From NCBI GenBank assembly GCA_035293945.1, contig DATGLV010000038.1, positions 1-64,000 of the forward strand: DNA of 64,000 nucleotides, given 5' to 3'. The notes beneath the pieces were generated by a model. The model was not told the DNA's origin. It saw nothing but the letters and a program-made list of their open reading frames with translations, and ran no database searches. Made by a program: the position numbers and the translations under genes. The stretch comes from VAZQ01 sp035293945. Lineage in GTDB: Bacteria > Pseudomonadota > Alphaproteobacteria > Rhizobiales > Xanthobacteraceae. Position 1 is the stretch's first letter. Each line of letters opens with the position of its first letter. Of this stretch, positions 16,701 through 24,377 are shown piece after piece.

Positions 16701-18267
16701 TTGGACTTTCATCCCGACGGGACTTGCGGACGGCCAACACACGGTCGTGGCCAGCGAGACCGATGCGGCCGGCAATACCGGCTCGGCGTCGCTGACCTTC
16801 ACGCTCGACACGGCTGCGCCAGTGGCGACGAGCATCGTGGCAAGTCCTTCGAGCGGCGACCTTGATGCCGGCACGACGGTTGCGCTCTCGGTGACCTTCG
16901 ATTCGCCGGTCTACGCGAATGGCAGCCCGTATCTGGTGCTCAACGACGGCGGCAAGGCTTATTACGTCAGCGGTGCGGGAACGAACATCGTTACTTTCAA
17001 CTACACCGTCGCATCGGGCCAGAACACCAGCGCCCTCGGTGTCGTCGGCGGCGCTGGTCTAAGGGACGTCGGCGGGAATGTCGCCAACTTTACTGATGTC
17101 GTCGGCACCCTGCCCAATGGCCCATTGCAGATCGACACCACTCCTCCGAAAATTTCATCGATCACGAGCTCGGGCACGGGCGTCACCTCCGGCAGCGGCG
17201 ATCGCGGTCCAGGCAGCACGGTGACGCTGACCGTGAAATTCAGCGAGCCGGTCAACGTCAACACTGCCGGGGGCACACCCACATTGGGGTTGAGCGATGG
17301 CGCGACAGCGGCATTTGTCAGTGCTTTGGGCTCCAGTCTCGTCTTCGCCTATACGGTCGGACCTACCGGGAGCGGGCAGAACAGCGCGGATCTTGCGCTG
17401 GCAGCGAGCAATGCCTTCCAGCTCAATGGCGCAACAATCACGGACAATGCCGGCAATGCCGCCAATCTCACAGGCGCTGACGGCTACAATCCGGCAGGGA
17501 CGCTACAGATCGACACGCTCGCGCCGAGCGTGACCGCGGTCGTGACATCGGCGACCTCGGGTGAGGTGACGACCGGGCAGACGGTCGTCATAACACTCGA
17601 TATGAGTGAGAAGGTGAGCATCACGGGCTCTCCCACCGTTCTGCTCAACGATGGGGGCACCGCCACCTATGATGTCGCGCACTCGACCGCGACGACCTTG
17701 GCCTTCGACTACACGGTCGCTTCCGGGCAGGTGACCACAGGTCTCGCGGTCAGCGGCATGCAGCTTGCCGCGCAGTCGGCGTTATCCGATCTCGCGGGCA
17801 ATCCTGCCGATTTGACCGGTGCAGGCGTCAGCCTCGGCCTGCAGGTCAACACCACATCCACCGGCCCTGCCGGGCCTACCGGGGGCAGCTATGCGATCAA
17901 CGGCACGCAAGCCTTGGCTTTGTTCGGCTCCTCGACCGCGAATGTGACGTTTGCGGCAAATAGCACCGGGACCTTGGCGCTGTACGACTCGCAGGCTTTC
18001 AACGGCACCATTGCGGGGCTGAACCAGCAGAACAGGCTCGACCTTTCCGATATCAACTTTGCGACAATCCAAACCCCCATGTTCTCCGGCGATTCCGCGC
18101 AGGGCACCCTAGAGGTGAGCGATGGAACCCACATGGCGGCCCTGACGCTGCTCGGCAACTACATGGCGTCGAGCTTTGTCGCCACGAGTGACGGTCACGG
18201 CGGAACGATCATTACCGATCCACCCTTGCAGGTCGCTCAGAACCAGCTGGCTCAGCCGCACGCCTGA
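13717..18267 (+). CDS. Large repeat-rich secreted protein with metalloprotease-like head
   Basis: 1516 residues, acidic and Gly/Ser/Thr-rich. Residues about 1-265 form a metalloprotease-like domain (NF038122-like) with HEITEVMGR at 158-166; the third-ligand position of the classical HExxH is Glu. Two cadherin-like repeats (about 270-495; each has LTTxLAVSHGTIT and GSAQVTGNGS) are followed by an Ig-like domain and about seven bacterial Ig-like repeats of about 110 residues, each with a xPxLxLNDGGxAxYxxGSGTN core and GQNTxxL. The C-terminal 130 residues (YAINGTQALALFGSS... FNGTIAGLNQQNRLDLSDI) resemble the beta-helical tails of rhizobial type-I-secreted proteins. There is no Sec signal, consistent with type I secretion, but no ABC exporter is adjacent. 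AGGAG precedes ATG 13717. It probably acts at the cell surface or outside the cell; substrate unknown. Confidence 0.85.
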   Translation: MNIEVSFDQSISSLPSGFVNAVDYVVSYFDNLFTAPVTLNIAVGYGEIDGQALAANALGESLPGINGQAGYVYIADYTQTRNALLAQNAPGASTLPSSSPAPGSLLMTAAEAQALGLAPADAGIDGWVGFSSVPNTFSYAIGTKPPSTEYYFVGVVEHEITEVMGRTSFLDSAPSYYSVMDLFRYAAPGVRQLGTGAAAYFSIDNGNTNLDNWNNYQTGNTGDLGDWAPSASNDAVDDNSNPGVINQFTASDVTLMKALGWTANVVTQTLPASLSGNENSPIALSGISIASAITGDTLTTTLAVSHGTITIGTPGSAQVTGNGSNSVSVVGTAAAINAALATANYNSNTDYYGGDSLSVTSTDGSGNTSGLNSSAINIADTAIISETAPTSLTGNENTAISLAGVSIADSPNSGDTLTTLLAVSHGTITVGSPGSAQVTGNGSASVKVVGSAAAINAALATTNYAGNANYSGSDSLSVTITDAGGRTSGASVVPITINAPALTVAVGIDNTDVNIVHDTGTVTFAFSQAPTEFVLSDVTCADGTLSNFSGSGTTYTATFTANAGIQDNKATVAVIPGSYHDASLTPGSGGSTPPFTVDTVAPTVTAVTASPTSGDENSGTNITLNLTFSEAVTISGTPALLLNDGATAIYQGGSGTNVLTFVYPVADAQNTPALAVIGSNLNGSSIGIADLDGNEADLSDANVTFQGLEVGATVQSVACNPPSADLGPGKVVTFTVMMSEPVVVAGGPPSLGLNDGGTAAYKSGSGTNVLSFAYTVGALGSGQNTPALAVTGLNLNGATIYDSGVAADIASLSGVTTFATGPQVDTTAPTVASVIANPANADLDAGSLVSLTVTFSENVNVTGTPYLSLNDGGRAYYAGGSGSNALTFTYAVAAGQNTGDLTITGSYLNGGTIRDLAGNNAVLMGAVVNPTGTLQIDTKAPAVTARLASDTGVSSSDHITDNDALAGGGDPNAIVHFTVDGSAVAAIATASSTGAWTFIPTGLADGQHTVVASETDAAGNTGSASLTFTLDTAAPVATSIVASPSSGDLDAGTTVALSVTFDSPVYANGSPYLVLNDGGKAYYVSGAGTNIVTFNYTVASGQNTSALGVVGGAGLRDVGGNVANFTDVVGTLPNGPLQIDTTPPKISSITSSGTGVTSGSGDRGPGSTVTLTVKFSEPVNVNTAGGTPTLGLSDGATAAFVSALGSSLVFAYTVGPTGSGQNSADLALAASNAFQLNGATITDNAGNAANLTGADGYNPAGTLQIDTLAPSVTAVVTSATSGEVTTGQTVVITLDMSEKVSITGSPTVLLNDGGTATYDVAHSTATTLAFDYTVASGQVTTGLAVSGMQLAAQSALSDLAGNPADLTGAGVSLGLQVNTTSTGPAGPTGGSYAINGTQALALFGSSTANVTFAANSTGTLALYDSQAFNGTIAGLNQQNRLDLSDINFATIQTPMFSGDSAQGTLEVSDGTHMAALTLLGNYMASSFVATSDGHGGTIITDPPLQVAQNQLAQPHA
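14521..17865 (+). repeat. Tandem Ig-like/cadherin-like repeat block within the secreted protein
   Basis: Units of roughly 330-350 bases. The first two (about 14521-15205) are cadherin-like; after one divergent Ig unit (to about 15515) come seven variants. One, at about 16530-16810, is a different Big_3-like unit (HFTVDGSAVAAIATASSTGAW). Units are diverged at DNA level, so the array is old rather than freshly expanded. Confidence 0.75.
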
Positions 18268-18320
18268 GGTGGTGGTGGCAGACCTCAAGATGCAGCGGCT
18301 CGACGAACGCCAAAGTCAAG

Positions 18321-18515
18321 CTATGTCGCGTCTTCGAAGCTATGCACCTCAACCTGCAAACAATCACCCAAATGGCAACGGTGACCGTGGCCGGCAGCCA
18401 GAAGGGCGCGCGCTTCTTCGGGCGTATCGGCCTCGACCCACCATTCTTCCAGCCGCGTTACCACCATGCTGGCATGGAAGGTCTTGCGAGGTGGCTCTTC
18501 TTTCGCGGTCTTCAT
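18321..18515 (-). CDS. Small conserved protein, candidate stress-regulon member
   Basis: 64 residues: MKTAKEEPPRKTFHASMVVTRLEEWWVEADTPEEARALLAAGHGHRC... It looks like a one-domain alpha/beta protein with two cysteines (HRCHLGDC). I recognise it only as a small uncharacterised rhizobial protein. ATG 18515 is chosen over the upstream start because residues before it are not protein-like. A GGAAC-N16-CGTT promoter on this strand (18608-18584) lies about 70 bases upstream, overlapping the divergent ku promoter, so it should be co-induced with Ku. Confidence 0.7.
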   Translation of the reverse strand: MKTAKEEPPRKTFHASMVVTRLEEWWVEADTPEEARALLAAGHGHRCHLGDCLQVEVHSFEDAT

Positions 18516-18569
18516 GGAGCGTCTCGTCAATCGCAAGCCTCTGCACGCCCGCGGAACAAAGCGGAAACA

Positions 18570-18595
18570 GGAACCGCTTACTCAACGATAACGTT
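18570..18595 (+). promoter_or_regulatory. EcfG-type (general stress sigma) promoter for ku
   Basis: GGAAC (18570-18574), 17 bases, CGTT (18592-18595), followed about 33 bases later by the ku start codon. An exact consensus match. Stress-sigma control of a rhizobial ku gene is established in Sinorhizobium (RpoE2). Confidence 0.75.
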
Positions 18596-18608
18596 GGATT
18601 GGAGTTCC
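18584..18608 (-). promoter_or_regulatory. EcfG-type (general stress sigma) promoter for the 64-aa gene
   Basis: On the minus strand GGAAC (18608-18604), 16 bases, CGTT (18587-18584): an exact match to the alphaproteobacterial EcfG consensus. It overlaps the opposing promoter of ku. Confidence 0.7.
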
Positions 18609-18627
18609 ACCTCTTGGAGTGTTTCTC

Positions 18628-19512
18628 TTGGCCCCGCGTGCATACTGGAAAGGCTTTCTCAAGCTGTCGCTAGTCTCTTGCCCGATTTCGCTGTTTCCTG
18701 CGACCTCCGAGCGCGAGAAGATCAGCTTCCATCAGTTGCACAGGCAGACCGGCAATCGGATCAAGTACAAGAAGGTCGATGCCGAGACCGGTCGCGAGGT
18801 GGAGGCCGAGGACATCATCAAGGGATATGAAATCAGCAAGGGCGAGTACATCGAGCTTGAGCCTGAAGAGCTCGAGGCGATTGCGTTGGAAAGCAAGCGT
18901 GTGATCGAGATCGACGAGTTCGTGCCGAAATCCCAGATCGATGAGCTTTACCTGAGCAACCCGTATTACGTCGTCCCGGAGGGCGAGGTCGGCCAGCAGG
19001 CGTTTGCGGTGATTCGGGAAGCTGTCCGCAAGGAAGGGATGGTCGCGCTTGGCAAGGTGGTCTTCACATCACGCGAGCACGTCATCGCGCTCGAGCCCCG
19101 AGGAAAAGGGCTCATGGGTGTCACCCTCAGATATCCCTACGAGGTTCGCGACGAGAAGAGCTATTTCCACGACATCGCCGATGAGAAGATCCCCAAGGAT
19201 ATGCTCGAGCTCGCATCTCATATCGTGGATACGAAGCGAGGTGAGTTCGATCCATCGAGATTCGAGGATCGCTATGAGGACGCTTTGAAGGAGCTGCTGC
19301 GCAAGAAGCAGAAGGGCGAAAGGATCGAGCGCCCAAAGGAGACACGCCCCTCCAACGTTGTCGACCTGATGGAGGCGCTCCGGCAGAGCCTGAATGCAGA
19401 AGAGGGAGGCGGGGCGGCCGGCGGCAAATCTTCATCGCGCCGAACGGCCCGTCACCGTCGCGTTGGCAAAAGGACAAGCCGCACGTCAGCGCGTCACCGG
19501 AAGGCTTCGTAA
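18628..19512 (+). CDS. ku: Ku, DNA-end-binding protein of bacterial NHEJ
   Basis: 294 residues from TTG 18628 (MAPRAYWKGFLKLSLVSCPISLFPAT, the usual family N-terminus); GGAG lies 8 bases upstream. A GTG at 18619 in the same frame would overlap that ribosome site. The Ku beta-barrel core spans about 1-230 (KVDAETGREVEAEDIIKGYE..., then DPSRFEDRYEDALKELLRKK). The C-terminal 60 residues are a Lys/Arg/Ser-rich tail (SSRRTARHRRVGKRTSRTSARHRKAS), known in other bacteria to bind DNA and recruit LigD. It forms a homodimer on double-strand ends. ligD follows 87 bases later, so the two are probably cotranscribed from the EcfG-type promoter at 18570. Confidence 0.95.
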   Translation: MAPRAYWKGFLKLSLVSCPISLFPATSEREKISFHQLHRQTGNRIKYKKVDAETGREVEAEDIIKGYEISKGEYIELEPEELEAIALESKRVIEIDEFVPKSQIDELYLSNPYYVVPEGEVGQQAFAVIREAVRKEGMVALGKVVFTSREHVIALEPRGKGLMGVTLRYPYEVRDEKSYFHDIADEKIPKDMLELASHIVDTKRGEFDPSRFEDRYEDALKELLRKKQKGERIERPKETRPSNVVDLMEALRQSLNAEEGGGAAGGKSSSRRTARHRRVGKRTSRTSARHRKAS

Positions 19513-19599
19513 TCCGCGCAAGCGCCTTGGCCCAAGCGGCCGAACATCGCCCGAAGCCCGATGTGGAACGTGCGGGCTCGAGACTCGTTGTTTCATTTG

Positions 19600-22251
19600 A
19601 TGGCAGCCGGGAAGCTCTCGCTCTACCAAGCCAAACGCGACTTCACGAAGACCGCGGAGCCGGTTGGAGCTGCGCGCGTGAGGCCGGCGAAATACCCCCG
19701 CTTCGTCGTCCAGAAGCATGCGGCCTCTAGGCTGCATTACGACCTGCGCCTGGAGGTGGACGGCGTCTTCAAGTCCTGGGCCGTGGCAAAGGGGCCTTCA
19801 CTCGACCCACGAGACCGCCGGCTGGCCATCGAGGTCGAGGACCACCCGCTCGATTACGGAGACTTTGAAGGCACCATTCCGCAGGGAGAGTACGGCGGCG
19901 GCACCGTCATGCTGTGGGACCGAGGCTTCTGGGCCGCGGAAGAGCACGGCGATCCGGAGCGTGCACTGCGGAAGGGGGAGCTGAAGTTCACGCTCGTCGG
20001 CGAAAAGCTTCAGGGCGGCTGGGTGTTGGTGCGCATGCGCACCGGTCGCGAGAGCGCCAGCAGCGCTCGCAACAACTGGCTTCTGATCAAGCATCGTGAT
20101 GGCTATGAGCGCGAGGGCGGAGACCAGGTCACGGCTCAAGACCGTTCGGTCGCATCGGGACGCACTATGGAGCAAATCGCGGCCGGCGAAGGCCGCAAGC
20201 CAAAGCCGTTCATGCTGGCCGGGAAGGCGGCTGCCTCTGACGCGGTGTGGCATTCGAACCGCAATGGCAAGGTGACCAAGTCGACTTTGCTGAAGATGCT
20301 CGAATCGCCACCGACCGTTCCGACGCGGCGAGAACGAGCCGCGACGAAGATGCCGCAATTCATTACCCCTCAGCTCTGCAAGCGAGTGAGCCGGCCACCC
20401 GTCGGCGCGGACTGGGTGCACGAGATCAAGCTCGACGGCTATCGCATGCAGCTCCGTGTCGCTGATGGCGAAGCGGTCATGCGCACCCGCAAAGGCCTGG
20501 ACTGGACGTCGGACTTCGCCGCCATCGCGAATGCCGCGCGGGTCCTGGACGACTGCATCATCGACGGCGAGGTTGTTGCGCTCGATCGCAACGGCGCCCC
20601 TGACTTCGCCGCCTTGCAGGCGGCCTTGTCTGACGGCAAATCGGAAAAGCTGACCTACTTCGTGTTCGATCTCCTATACTCGCAAGGGGAGGATCGGCGG
20701 CGGCTCCCGCTCACCCAGCGTAAGGCCCTGCTGCAAGAATTGTTGAAGCGAAAAAGTAACATCGGGAAACTCATAAGATATGTGGAACATTTAGCCGAGC
20801 CGGGCGATGCCGTTCTCAAGTCGGCGTGCCGGATGAACCTGGAAGGCATCATCTCGAAGTGCGCCGCTGCTCCCTATCGATCCGGGCGCACCGACACATG
20901 GCTCAAGAGCAAATGCCGGGGCGGGCAGGAGGTGGTGATTGGCGGCTGGAGCGGAAGCGCCCGCAGCTTGCGGTCTCTTCTGGTCGGCGTGTATAGGGGT
21001 GATCACCTGGTGCACGCAGGCCGTGTCGGCACCGGCTTCAACAAAGCCAATTCCGGCGGCCTCCTGAAGAAGCTCGGCGCACTCGCGACCGCAAAATCCC
21101 CGTTCAGCGGTAACGGTGCCCCGCGCAAAGCCAAAGACGTCACCTGGGTCAAGCCGAAGCTGATCGCCGAGATTGAGTTCGCGGGATGGACCGGTGACGG
21201 CTTGGTCCGGCAGGCATCCTTCAAAGGCTTGCGCGAGGACAAGCCCGCCAAGGAGGTGCATGCCGAGCCTGTACTTGCTCCGGAGCAGCTGGAAACCCTT
21301 GCACCCGGGAACCCGCGGGCGCGAGCCCCACGAGTGCGACCCGCCGATAACGTCGTGCTCGGCGTCGTCATCTCCAATCCCGACAAGACGCTGTGGCCCG
21401 CGGACGGCAAGCTCGAGGCGTACGCGAAAATAGACCTCGCGCGCTACCTCGAGGAGATCGGTCCCTGGATGATCGAGCATCTGAAAGGGCGACCATGCTC
21501 GATAATTCGCACGCCGGATGGCATCAACTCGGAGCGTTTTTTCCAACGGCATGCGATGCCGGGGGCGTCGAGCCTCTTCAGGCTGGTGAAAGTCGCCGGG
21601 GACCACAAGCCGTATCTTCAGATCGATCGTGTCGCCGGCCTCATCGCTGCGGCACAGATTGCGGCGGTTGAATATCACCCTTGGAATAACCAACCCGGCC
21701 ATCCGACAATCCCCGGTCGGCTGGTGTTCGACCTCGATCCGGCGCCCGACGTTGCATTCGACAGGGTCGTCGAGGCCGCCAAGGAGCTGAAGGAGAGATT
21801 GGAAAGAGTCGGCCTGGTGACCTTCTGCAAGACCACCGGTGGCAAAGGGTTGCATTTGGTCGTTCCACTTGCCGTCAAACAACAACACCGATTGGGGTGG
21901 AAGGAAGCGAAGGCGTTTGCCCAGTCAGTATGCTCGCAAATGGCAAGCGACAGCCCCGACCGCTATCTGATCGTGATGACCAAGAAGCAGCGGACTGGTC
22001 GTATTTATCTCGATTATCTGCGCAATGACCGCACCGCGACCGCCGTGGCGCCGTTGTCTCCGCGCGCGCGGCCGGGAGCGCCGGTTTCGATGCCGCTCAA
22101 CTGGAGTGAGGTCAAGTCCGGTCTTGACCCGCAGCGATTCACCATGCGCACTGCGGCGGCCTCTCTGCGAAAGAGCAAGCCATGGCAGGGCTACCGCGAT
22201 GGCGAACGGCCGCTCAAGCAAGCAATCGAACGACTTGTGAAGAGCCGATGA
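19600..22251 (+). CDS. ligD: LigD, multifunctional NHEJ DNA ligase
   Basis: 883 residues. Domain order is phosphoesterase (about 30-165; HAASRLHYDLRLEVDG, then GEYGGGTVMLWD), ATP-dependent ligase (about 245-545; catalytic K277 in EIKLDGYR, EGIISK as a later nucleotidyl motif) and archaeo-eukaryotic primase-type polymerase (about 600-865; FDLDPAP near 708-714, TTGGKGLHLVVPL, YLDYLRN). This PE-LIG-POL order is the proteobacterial one, unlike POL-PE-LIG in mycobacteria. All three active sites look intact. The start is set at ATG 19600 because family members begin at this point (LSLYQAKRDFTKT); a GTG/ATG further upstream has no support. It works with the adjacent Ku in double-strand break repair. 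Confidence 0.95.
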   Translation: MAAGKLSLYQAKRDFTKTAEPVGAARVRPAKYPRFVVQKHAASRLHYDLRLEVDGVFKSWAVAKGPSLDPRDRRLAIEVEDHPLDYGDFEGTIPQGEYGGGTVMLWDRGFWAAEEHGDPERALRKGELKFTLVGEKLQGGWVLVRMRTGRESASSARNNWLLIKHRDGYEREGGDQVTAQDRSVASGRTMEQIAAGEGRKPKPFMLAGKAAASDAVWHSNRNGKVTKSTLLKMLESPPTVPTRRERAATKMPQFITPQLCKRVSRPPVGADWVHEIKLDGYRMQLRVADGEAVMRTRKGLDWTSDFAAIANAARVLDDCIIDGEVVALDRNGAPDFAALQAALSDGKSEKLTYFVFDLLYSQGEDRRRLPLTQRKALLQELLKRKSNIGKLIRYVEHLAEPGDAVLKSACRMNLEGIISKCAAAPYRSGRTDTWLKSKCRGGQEVVIGGWSGSARSLRSLLVGVYRGDHLVHAGRVGTGFNKANSGGLLKKLGALATAKSPFSGNGAPRKAKDVTWVKPKLIAEIEFAGWTGDGLVRQASFKGLREDKPAKEVHAEPVLAPEQLETLAPGNPRARAPRVRPADNVVLGVVISNPDKTLWPADGKLEAYAKIDLARYLEEIGPWMIEHLKGRPCSIIRTPDGINSERFFQRHAMPGASSLFRLVKVAGDHKPYLQIDRVAGLIAAAQIAAVEYHPWNNQPGHPTIPGRLVFDLDPAPDVAFDRVVEAAKELKERLERVGLVTFCKTTGGKGLHLVVPLAVKQQHRLGWKEAKAFAQSVCSQMASDSPDRYLIVMTKKQRTGRIYLDYLRNDRTATAVAPLSPRARPGAPVSMPLNWSEVKSGLDPQRFTMRTAAASLRKSKPWQGYRDGERPLKQAIERLVKSR

Positions 22252-22349
22252 GCCGGACGGCGGCAACGGCTCCGAGCGCATTTAGCTCGACGCCGCATCC
22301 CCGCAGCTGCCTGCTGCGAACCTTTTGCTCTTCCTCGCGTTTTCTCGAA

Positions 22350-23306
22350 ATGGAGCTCGGCAAGAAGGTGAAGGTCAGCCTGGATGAGACCCGCATGCTG
22401 GTGCTCGGCGCGCAGGTTCTTGTCGGATTTCAGTTTCGCAGCGCCTTCCAGAACGCCTTCAATTCTTTGCCTCCCTGGTCCCGCTATCTGGACGGCCTGT
22501 CGCTCCTGCTTATGGTGTGTGCCCTGGGGTTGCTGATTTCCCCGGGCCCGTACCACCGCCTGGCCGAGGGCGGAGTCAATTCGCAGCGTTTGTACAGCCT
22601 CATCGGCTCCGTTGCATCGTGGGCGCTCGCTCCGTTCGCGGTCGGCATCGGCCTTGCGGTCGGCATCACGTGCGAGCGGATCTGGGGCGGTGCGGGCGGA
22701 CTGGCAGCCGGGATCGCAGCCTGCGTCGGTGCGTTGGGCCTGTGGTATGGGCTTGGTGAATTCAGGAAGAGTTCGGAAGGAAAGATGGAGCGTGCGATGA
22801 GCAGCCAGAATCCTGACCGGGTCGAAGATCCTGGGCTGCACGAAAAAATCGATGCGCTGCTCACCGAAGCCAGAGTGATATTGCCCGGCGCGCAGGCGCT
22901 GCTCGGTTTCCAGCTTGCGATTGTTTTGACGCAAGCCTTCGATAAGCTCGGCCCCGAGACGAAATCGGTTCATGGCGGAGCATTACTGCTCGTGTGCTTG
23001 AGCGTGCTCCTGCTCATCGCTCCCGCCGCCTACCATCGCATCGTTTATCTGGGTGAAGACTCGGTTCAGTTCCTCACGGTGGGCAGCTGGTTTGTGACCG
23101 CGTCGACTGTGCCGCTTGCGCTGGGCCTGGCCGCCGACGTGTTCGTGGTCGGCACCAAGATGTGGCCGTCCACCGGCGCAGCCGTTATTGCAGCCTTGTT
23201 TTCGCTCATTTTCCTGGTTCTCGCATGGCATATCGTTCCGCTCACCGTGAGGGGACTAAGGAAGAAACGATCGTTGCCGTCATCGTCTCGTCTCGGGGCG
23301 GCCTGA
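22350..23306 (+). CDS. Duplicated DUF6328 integral membrane protein
   Basis: 318 residues, two homologous membrane halves. The first has DETRMLVLGAQVLVGFQF and SPGPYHRLAEGG; the second has TEARVILPGAQALLGFQL and APAAYHRIVYLGED. Each half has about four hydrophobic helices. A single half is the normal DUF6328 size, so this is an internal duplication and fusion. ATG 22350 is chosen since DUF6328 proteins begin near LDETRMLVLGAQ; an ATG at 22248 overlaps the ligD stop (ATGA) and would add 34 unlikely residues. Function is unknown. It follows ligD closely and may be in the ku-ligD transcript. Confidence 0.7.
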   Translation: MELGKKVKVSLDETRMLVLGAQVLVGFQFRSAFQNAFNSLPPWSRYLDGLSLLLMVCALGLLISPGPYHRLAEGGVNSQRLYSLIGSVASWALAPFAVGIGLAVGITCERIWGGAGGLAAGIAACVGALGLWYGLGEFRKSSEGKMERAMSSQNPDRVEDPGLHEKIDALLTEARVILPGAQALLGFQLAIVLTQAFDKLGPETKSVHGGALLLVCLSVLLLIAPAAYHRIVYLGEDSVQFLTVGSWFVTASTVPLALGLAADVFVVGTKMWPSTGAAVIAALFSLIFLVLAWHIVPLTVRGLRKKRSLPSSSRLGAA

Positions 23307-23387
23307 GACGCTCCACAGCATTTGCCGCCGTGAAGCGCTTTCCCGAAGCGGGTGAGACGGTCGTACCCCTTGCAAGGCTGATATCGT

Positions 23388-24269
23388 CTAAGCGACGTCG
23401 CTGGCGAGTCGCCGGTACGCGTCGATGATCTCCGCGCCGGTGGCGAACCAGACGCGTTCATGGCTCTTCATCTCGGCGATAGCCCGCGCCAGGTATTTGA
23501 TCCGCAATGGCTGGCCGGAGATCATTGGATGCAGCGGGACGCCCATCACCCGCGGCTGCTTCTCGCTTTCCGCGTAGAGCGTCTCGAACTGATCGATCAC
23601 CGAGCGATAGTATTGCTCGCCCGTGTAGCCCTTGCGCTGATAGAGCGGAATGTCGTTTATCTCCATGCAGTAAGGGATCGAGAAGAGCGTCCCAGCTTTT
23701 ACCCTCATCGGGTAGGGCTGATCGTCGTTATTCCAGTCGCCGCAATAGACGACACCTTCTTCGGCCAGAATGTCGAGCGTGTCGTAAGTTTCTGCGAGCC
23801 CGGATCCCAGCCAGCCGCGGGGCTTGACCCCGGTCGACCGCTCGATCGTCCGCAGGATCGTGCCGATGGTTTCGCGCTCCTTTTCCTGACCCAGCCCGGC
23901 GAGCGATTCGCTGTTGGTCGTGCCGTGGCCCATGAATTCCCAGCCGCGCTTCTTCATTTCCTCGATCGCCTTGGGGTAGTGCTGGCAGACCAAAGAATTC
24001 AAGGCGACGGTCGCCTTGACGCCGGCGGCGTCCAGGACATCGGCGATACGCCACAGGCCGACCCGCAGGCCGTATTCGCGCCAGGCGTAGTTGACCACGT
24101 CAGGCACGATCTTCCGCGTGTTCGGTGTGACGCCCTGACCCTCCGGCGAGTCATAGTCCCAGACCTCGACATTGGGCGCGATCCAGACTGCGAGCGTCTT
24201 GTCGCCGGGCCAACGATAAGGCGTCCGTTCGTGGATGAAGGTGTCATCATATCGGTTGGATCTGCGCAC
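23388..24269 (-). CDS. Polysaccharide-deacetylase-family (PuuE-like) hydrolase
   Basis: 293 residues with a carbohydrate-esterase-4/NodB-like barrel: WIAPNVEVWDYD, GLWRIADVLDAAGVKATVALNSLVCQHYPKAIEEMKKRGWEFMGHGTTNSE, and VMGVPLHPMISGQPLRIKYL. These are shared with cytosolic members such as allantoinase PuuE that act on C-N bonds of small molecules. There is no signal peptide. The GTG start at 24269 has a perfect AGGAGG 7 bases upstream, so the longer ATG form (24365) is rejected. It is divergent from a Bug protein, which fits import and breakdown of one compound; the substrate is unknown. Confidence 0.8.
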   Translation of the reverse strand: MRRSNRYDDTFIHERTPYRWPGDKTLAVWIAPNVEVWDYDSPEGQGVTPNTRKIVPDVVNYAWREYGLRVGLWRIADVLDAAGVKATVALNSLVCQHYPKAIEEMKKRGWEFMGHGTTNSESLAGLGQEKERETIGTILRTIERSTGVKPRGWLGSGLAETYDTLDILAEEGVVYCGDWNNDDQPYPMRVKAGTLFSIPYCMEINDIPLYQRKGYTGEQYYRSVIDQFETLYAESEKQPRVMGVPLHPMISGQPLRIKYLARAIAEMKSHERVWFATGAEIIDAYRRLASDVA

Positions 24270-24377
24270 CGGCTTGCCTCCTGCCTGAACCCGCGAAAAT
24301 TGGATTTCAACTTCTTCGCACGGCTGACGGTGCAGTATAAGCTCCTTTATGGGGTGTTTCGCCAACCTGGAGGTCTA

